From positions 34,481 through 98,480 of the forward strand of contig NZ_JTHP01000014.1 in the NCBI RefSeq assembly GCF_000943545.1: a stretch of 64,000 bases of DNA, given 5' to 3'. Positions 60,993 to 64,000 of the stretch are shown here, piece by piece. Below the pieces are notes generated by a model, which was not told the DNA's origin, ran no database searches, and saw only the letters and a list, made by a program, of their open reading frames with translations. Origin of the DNA: Paenibacillus terrae. GTDB taxonomy: Bacteria; Bacillota; Bacilli; Paenibacillales; Paenibacillaceae. Each line of letters opens with the position of its first letter. The stretch's first letter is position 1. The translations under genes and the position numbers were made by a program.

Positions 60993-61474
60993 AGACACTA
61001 TAGAGATAACCTGTATCGACACCCTTATCGAAGCTCAATCGTAAAATTTGTCTATATATTCATAAATTGCACATTCTATATAGCTTTCTGAGTCATTATG
61101 GTTCAAAATTGTGCCTGAATATACTTACATCGTGCCGTATTGAAAAAATAGCTAAAAGGTAGATAAACAAAGGGATTTGGGAAGAATTTCTTTGCATCGT
61201 GGTTTCAATCGTACGTTCGGAGAAAAATGTTCAGAAAAGCTTGATGCATCAAGGGATTATTGTATTTTTATAAATTAAATTGTATAAAACTAAAATTTGC
61301 AAAATCCATTATTTATCTATACTTTCACGCACAGCAAACACGTATCGTGAATCGCAACAAGAATCGCGGAGTGGAAGTGTTATAATTGTCATTTTGATAT
61401 TATCAATAACAATAATTACACACTCTATCACGCTTACTTACTTGAACCCTAATACAATTTGTCTCAAGCTCGAA

Positions 61475-61841
61475 TCATATACGCAATTCCTTCACAGTCA
61501 TTTCCTTTACCGTCTTCTGCTCACCAGTCGAAGGGACAGTATGTTCCTGATCAACAAATTCCAGACGATCAATGGATTCAGGTAGGGAGAGCATCTCGAA
61601 TATTTTACCTACTGCCAAACCGTCCGATGTCGGATGGTTTCCGAATTGTTCGAATGCTTGAATCATACGAGTTGCTGTATGAGGAGCAATATCAATTGTC
61701 TTCAACCCACCGTTTAAACTCACCCTGCACCAAGTTATTATCTCTAACATGCTTCAGTCGTTTTCCTATTTCGAATAATGATTGTCCAATTATTTGTTTG
61801 CAAATCTGTTTAACCGATTTGCTCCCATACCAAATTGGTAC
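61475..61841 (-). pseudogene. DUF3102-type phage/plasmid gene remnant
   Basis: Two frames on the minus strand join into one protein pattern: [20 protein letters not shown] and EFKRWVEDN in the first, [20 protein letters not shown] and [19 protein letters not shown] in the second. This is the core of DUF3102 proteins of Firmicute phages and plasmids. There is a frameshift near 61695 (AATTGATATTG) and both ends are missing. Confidence 0.7.
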
Positions 61842-62478
61842 TCAACGCTGATTTACCTGTAAGCCCTCTAAGCTTAACTTAGTAGCCTAATACTGAAATG
61901 AATTCAGTACTAATAATGGAAGCAATCAATATGGTAAGAGGATAGAAAATAATTGCCTATCCAATGACAACGAGGCAAACCAAAATAATTATGGTTTGGT
62001 TGATATTGAAAATGAAATTGGTGAGCAAAATTATTTTGGTCAGCACTAAGTTAGACTTAGGACTAAACTTTGGTGATATGTATATGGGACGAAATTTCGT
62101 CCTGAATGATCTAGTCATGAATCAATTTCTGTATATAAATCGGTAAACCGATTTTTATCTCTATATATTCTTACGGCGCAGCTTTGCATAGTCAGATTTG
62201 TCACCCTTGAAATTTCAATGACAGGTAATCGTGTCACTTGGTGACATTAGGTGACACGCCAAAGTTGGCGGTTGGACGCCGTGTCCAATAGTTTTACGCA
62301 CCGTACAACCGTTTAACTCTACGTTAAACCCAGTCATATCAAGAGATTTGACAATTCGGATTGTCACAAGCCTGTAGCCGATTTCTTATTGTATATAAGG
62401 GTTTCTTCAACTTGAGGAAAGCCGAATCTTTTTGATCCATTACATGTAGTGGTTTATTTCAAAATGAAAGAAGCCAAT
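61842..62478. other. Non-coding region with palindromes
   Basis: About 640 bp without a credible gene. It holds AACCAAAATAATTATGGTTT (61978), CAAAATTATTTTGG (62027), a perfect palindrome GGACGAAATTTCGTCC (62089-62104) and the hairpin array D. Confidence 0.5.
62231..62457. repeat. Hairpin array, copy D
   Basis: GTGTCAC...GTGACAC (62231-62257), CGCCAA-AG-TTGGCG (62257-62270), TTGGAC-GCCGT-GTCCAA (62272-62288), GTTTAAC-TCTAC-GTTAAAC (62311-62329), TTTCTTCAACTTGAGGAAA (62402-62420) and CCATTACATGTAGTGG (62437-62452). The last four have counterparts in the same order in copy B. Confidence 0.78.
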
Positions 62479-62952
62479 TCATCTCTCAACATAATACCTA
62501 TTGGTCATATACCACGCTTTCCCTTTCACTGTATCAACCATTCCCTTCTTACTATCCAGAAACACAATATCACCGCATTCTTTACAGCCCCATTTACTCC
62601 TCTTGTACGCTGATTCCTCTATATAGGAAGCTCCACATTTACATTCCACTTGAATCAATGTCTTATGCTGACTATATGCGTCTGCTAACTGTTCATTGGC
62701 CTTGCTTGCTGCTATTGGCTGCTGTATTGCTGCAACATGTTCCCTTTGCTCACTAAATTCATTATGTACTTTAAAGTCTGCTACAAGCTCAGGATTTAAA
62801 CCAAAATGTTCCTTTCCTACTGTAGTCACATATTTACTGCCTACACGATATGATTCTATCCAGTCTTGTATTTGCTTACTAGATAGAATGACTGTTCCTT
62901 TGATTCCACTATTTAATGTGTAGGTCATTGTGTAATGCTGGTTTGGATTCAT
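62479..62952 (-). CDS. Hypothetical zinc-ribbon protein (157 aa)
   Basis: ATG with GGAGATGATG upstream. The C-terminal third has a zinc-ribbon pattern (ECKCGASYIEESAYKR ... WGCKECGDIVF); the N-terminal part (GIKGTVILSSKQIQDWIESY) has no known fold that I recognise. Typical of small phage/plasmid proteins. Unknown function. Confidence 0.7.
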   Translation of the reverse strand: MNPNQHYTMTYTLNSGIKGTVILSSKQIQDWIESYRVGSKYVTTVGKEHFGLNPELVADFKVHNEFSEQREHVAAIQQPIAASKANEQLADAYSQHKTLIQVECKCGASYIEESAYKRSKWGCKECGDIVFLDSKKGMVDTVKGKAWYMTNRYYVER

Positions 62953-62974
62953 TTTTAGATCATCATCTCCAATA

Positions 62975-63493
62975 CTATGAATTGATTGTCTTTGAATAAA
63001 TCTTCTTATTGAGTATGTCTTCTTGTTTCTTTAATATCTTAAATCCATCCCTAGAATAAATGTCTGGTTTATCAGACAATAAAATATAACCCTCATCAGT
63101 AGTTTTTAATAAGTAAAGCTCAATATCTGTGCCGTTTATATTATCTGTGAAATAGTATACTCTTCCTATCCTCTTTGCTACAAAATATAAAGTCACATAA
63201 ATAATTAAGCATAATAAAAAGCTAAGAATTGAAGCTCCTAATATTATCCCCTTGATGTCTTTTATAGTTTTGATATCACCTGTAAAGAAACCCATGATGA
63301 CAATTAGTATAGCAGTAGAAGCAACAGTTAGAGCAATTGACAGTGGTGTTACCATATATTTTTTGTTGCTCTTGTACAATAGCTTTTCAAGAGGAGTTGA
63401 GTTAATTAACGCAATAGCTTTGAAAATTAGTATGGCTAGTGCGACTACAGATCCAGCTCCGACTAAAGGCAAATATTTAGCTATAATTTCCAC
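62975..63493 (-). CDS. Hypothetical membrane protein (172 aa)
   Basis: GTG start with GGAGG nearby. Three hydrophobic segments (VGAGSVVALAILIFKAIALI; SIALTVASTAILIVIMGFF; GASILSFLLCLIIYVTLYFV) are followed by a ~55-residue soluble tail. Not recognised. It lies 22 nt upstream of the zinc-ribbon gene and is probably co-transcribed with it. Confidence 0.7.
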   Translation of the reverse strand: MEIIAKYLPLVGAGSVVALAILIFKAIALINSTPLEKLLYKSNKKYMVTPLSIALTVASTAILIVIMGFFTGDIKTIKDIKGIILGASILSFLLCLIIYVTLYFVAKRIGRVYYFTDNINGTDIELYLLKTTDEGYILLSDKPDIYSRDGFKILKKQEDILNKKIYSKTINS

Positions 63494-63554
63494 ACTTAAT
63501 CCTCCACTATCTAGATTTCTTCATACCCCTTATAAAATCATAGTTTTAGTTGAA

Positions 63555-63971
63555 TCAAATTTTTCTGACCAACCTTCCATTTTCAATAAATCCATTTGAA
63601 TTGTAAAAATGGGTCAATACTTCCCTTGTAATTTCCCCTTCTGGATATATTATTCCGTAAATTTCTGTAATTGAATGACCATAACTGTAGCTCCTTTCAA
63701 ATTGTTCCCATGGAAGGTTCTTGTTACGATTCAATTCTATAAATAACTCATTATTCAGAGAATCTATTTTTCTATTCAGCAAGGGAACTAAACTTATTAA
63801 TGATTGTAGCATCAATGAACCATGTCCAATTCTCTTTTTTACTGAAAAGAAATCAATAATTTCAAGTTTACCGCTATTTAAATATTTAAGATACATTCTT
63901 GAATGTGTCTCTTTTACCCGACCGTATGACAGAAAAAGAGTAGGCGTATAATTAATATCAAAGGAATTCAT
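63555..63971 (-). CDS. GNAT-like acetyltransferase (138 aa)
   Basis: The middle segment KKRIGHGSLMLQSLISLVPL resembles the acetyl-CoA loop (R/QxxGxG) and the C-terminal EVLTHFYNSNGFIENGRLVR matches the late helix/strand of GNAT enzymes (FYxxNGF). The N-terminus is close to the window edge but an ATG is present; no clear ribosome site is seen. Substrate unknown; it is probably upstream in the same unit as the membrane protein gene. Confidence 0.6.
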   Translation of the reverse strand: MNSFDINYTPTLFLSYGRVKETHSRMYLKYLNSGKLEIIDFFSVKKRIGHGSLMLQSLISLVPLLNRKIDSLNNELFIELNRNKNLPWEQFERSYSYGHSITEIYGIIYPEGEITREVLTHFYNSNGFIENGRLVRKI

Positions 63972-64000
63972 ATCAAATGTTATACAAATAGTCGTCGTGT

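Noticed and set aside
61280..61851. Two plus-strand open frames
   Set aside because: They are antisense to the DUF3102 remnant, which has a recognisable protein pattern.

Overview
The window looks like a chromosomal segment of a Paenibacillus of the P. polymyxa group. The grounds are gene content (an iturin-type lipopeptide starter gene, a stand-alone EctB-like diaminobutyrate aminotransferase, a GH48 cellulase with a fibronectin-III/CBM3 tail, a GH94 phosphorylase, an AloR/AloP-like peptide signalling pair), strong Shine-Dalgarno sites and frequent TTG/GTG starts. The species name is inference. Two regions differ clearly: about 1-45,900 reads as host backbone, while about 45,900-64,000 is more AT-rich, gene-poor and full of small genes, remnants, inverted repeats and an integrase, and reads as an accessory (prophage- or plasmid-derived) region.

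Backbone, left to right: a persulfide/sulfur-stress operon (TusA-rhodanese, rhodanese/metallo-beta-lactamase, TauE exporter, DsrE protein, CstR-like repressor, rhodanese) with operators at two promoters but with two of its genes damaged; two TetR units whose target genes (an SDR enzyme and an HXXEE membrane protein) are both broken; an M29 aminopeptidase; an acyl-CoA synthetase behind a FapR-type operator; an AlkC-like repair protein; and an iturin/mycosubtilin-type start module (trans malonyl transferase plus acyl ligase-ACP-KS-ACP-aminotransferase) that stops about 20 residues into its first condensation domain, with no downstream NRPS genes. Then come an S9 peptidase, a luciferase-like monooxygenase, an acetyltransferase, ferritin, the GH48 cellulase, DUF423, a sugar isomerase plus type II thioesterase, a GH94 cello-oligosaccharide phosphorylase, a diguanylate cyclase, a quinone reductase, an AraC regulator with a Fur box, EctB, a response regulator, a hybrid kinase, a chemoreceptor and yyaL.

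The yyaL reading frame is interrupted by exactly 33 nt placed between the codons of its conserved SIGYS/TCHWC motif. The insert begins with TAG and forms a hairpin with a TTCG loop. It is either a plain inactivating insertion or a candidate translational-bypass element of the phage T4 gene 60 / yeast mitochondrial byp kind.

Accessory region: three tiny genes, a frameshifted helicase, a WXG100-type toxin with a zincin-like C-terminus plus immunity gene, the AloR/AloP-like quorum-sensing pair, and a rightward cluster of small secreted proteins ending in a Cys-rich, Gly/Ala-rich bacteriocin-like preproprotein with a two-helix membrane partner. The aloR promoter and the sequence ahead of the bacteriocin-like cluster share an almost identical promoter/operator of about 30 bp in divergent orientation, which suggests that the peptide receptor controls the cluster. 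A 301-bp inverted-repeat element, a secreted matrixin, a lipoprotein, phage-type genes, a tyrosine recombinase and a decayed DUF3102 gene follow. Several intergenic regions carry related arrays of short hairpins (TTGGAC...GTCCAA, GTTTAAC...GTTAAAC and others) that no gene explains.

An unusual number of genes in the window carry deletions, frameshifts, a nonsense codon or an insertion; this could be real genome decay or partly assembly error, and both should be kept in mind.
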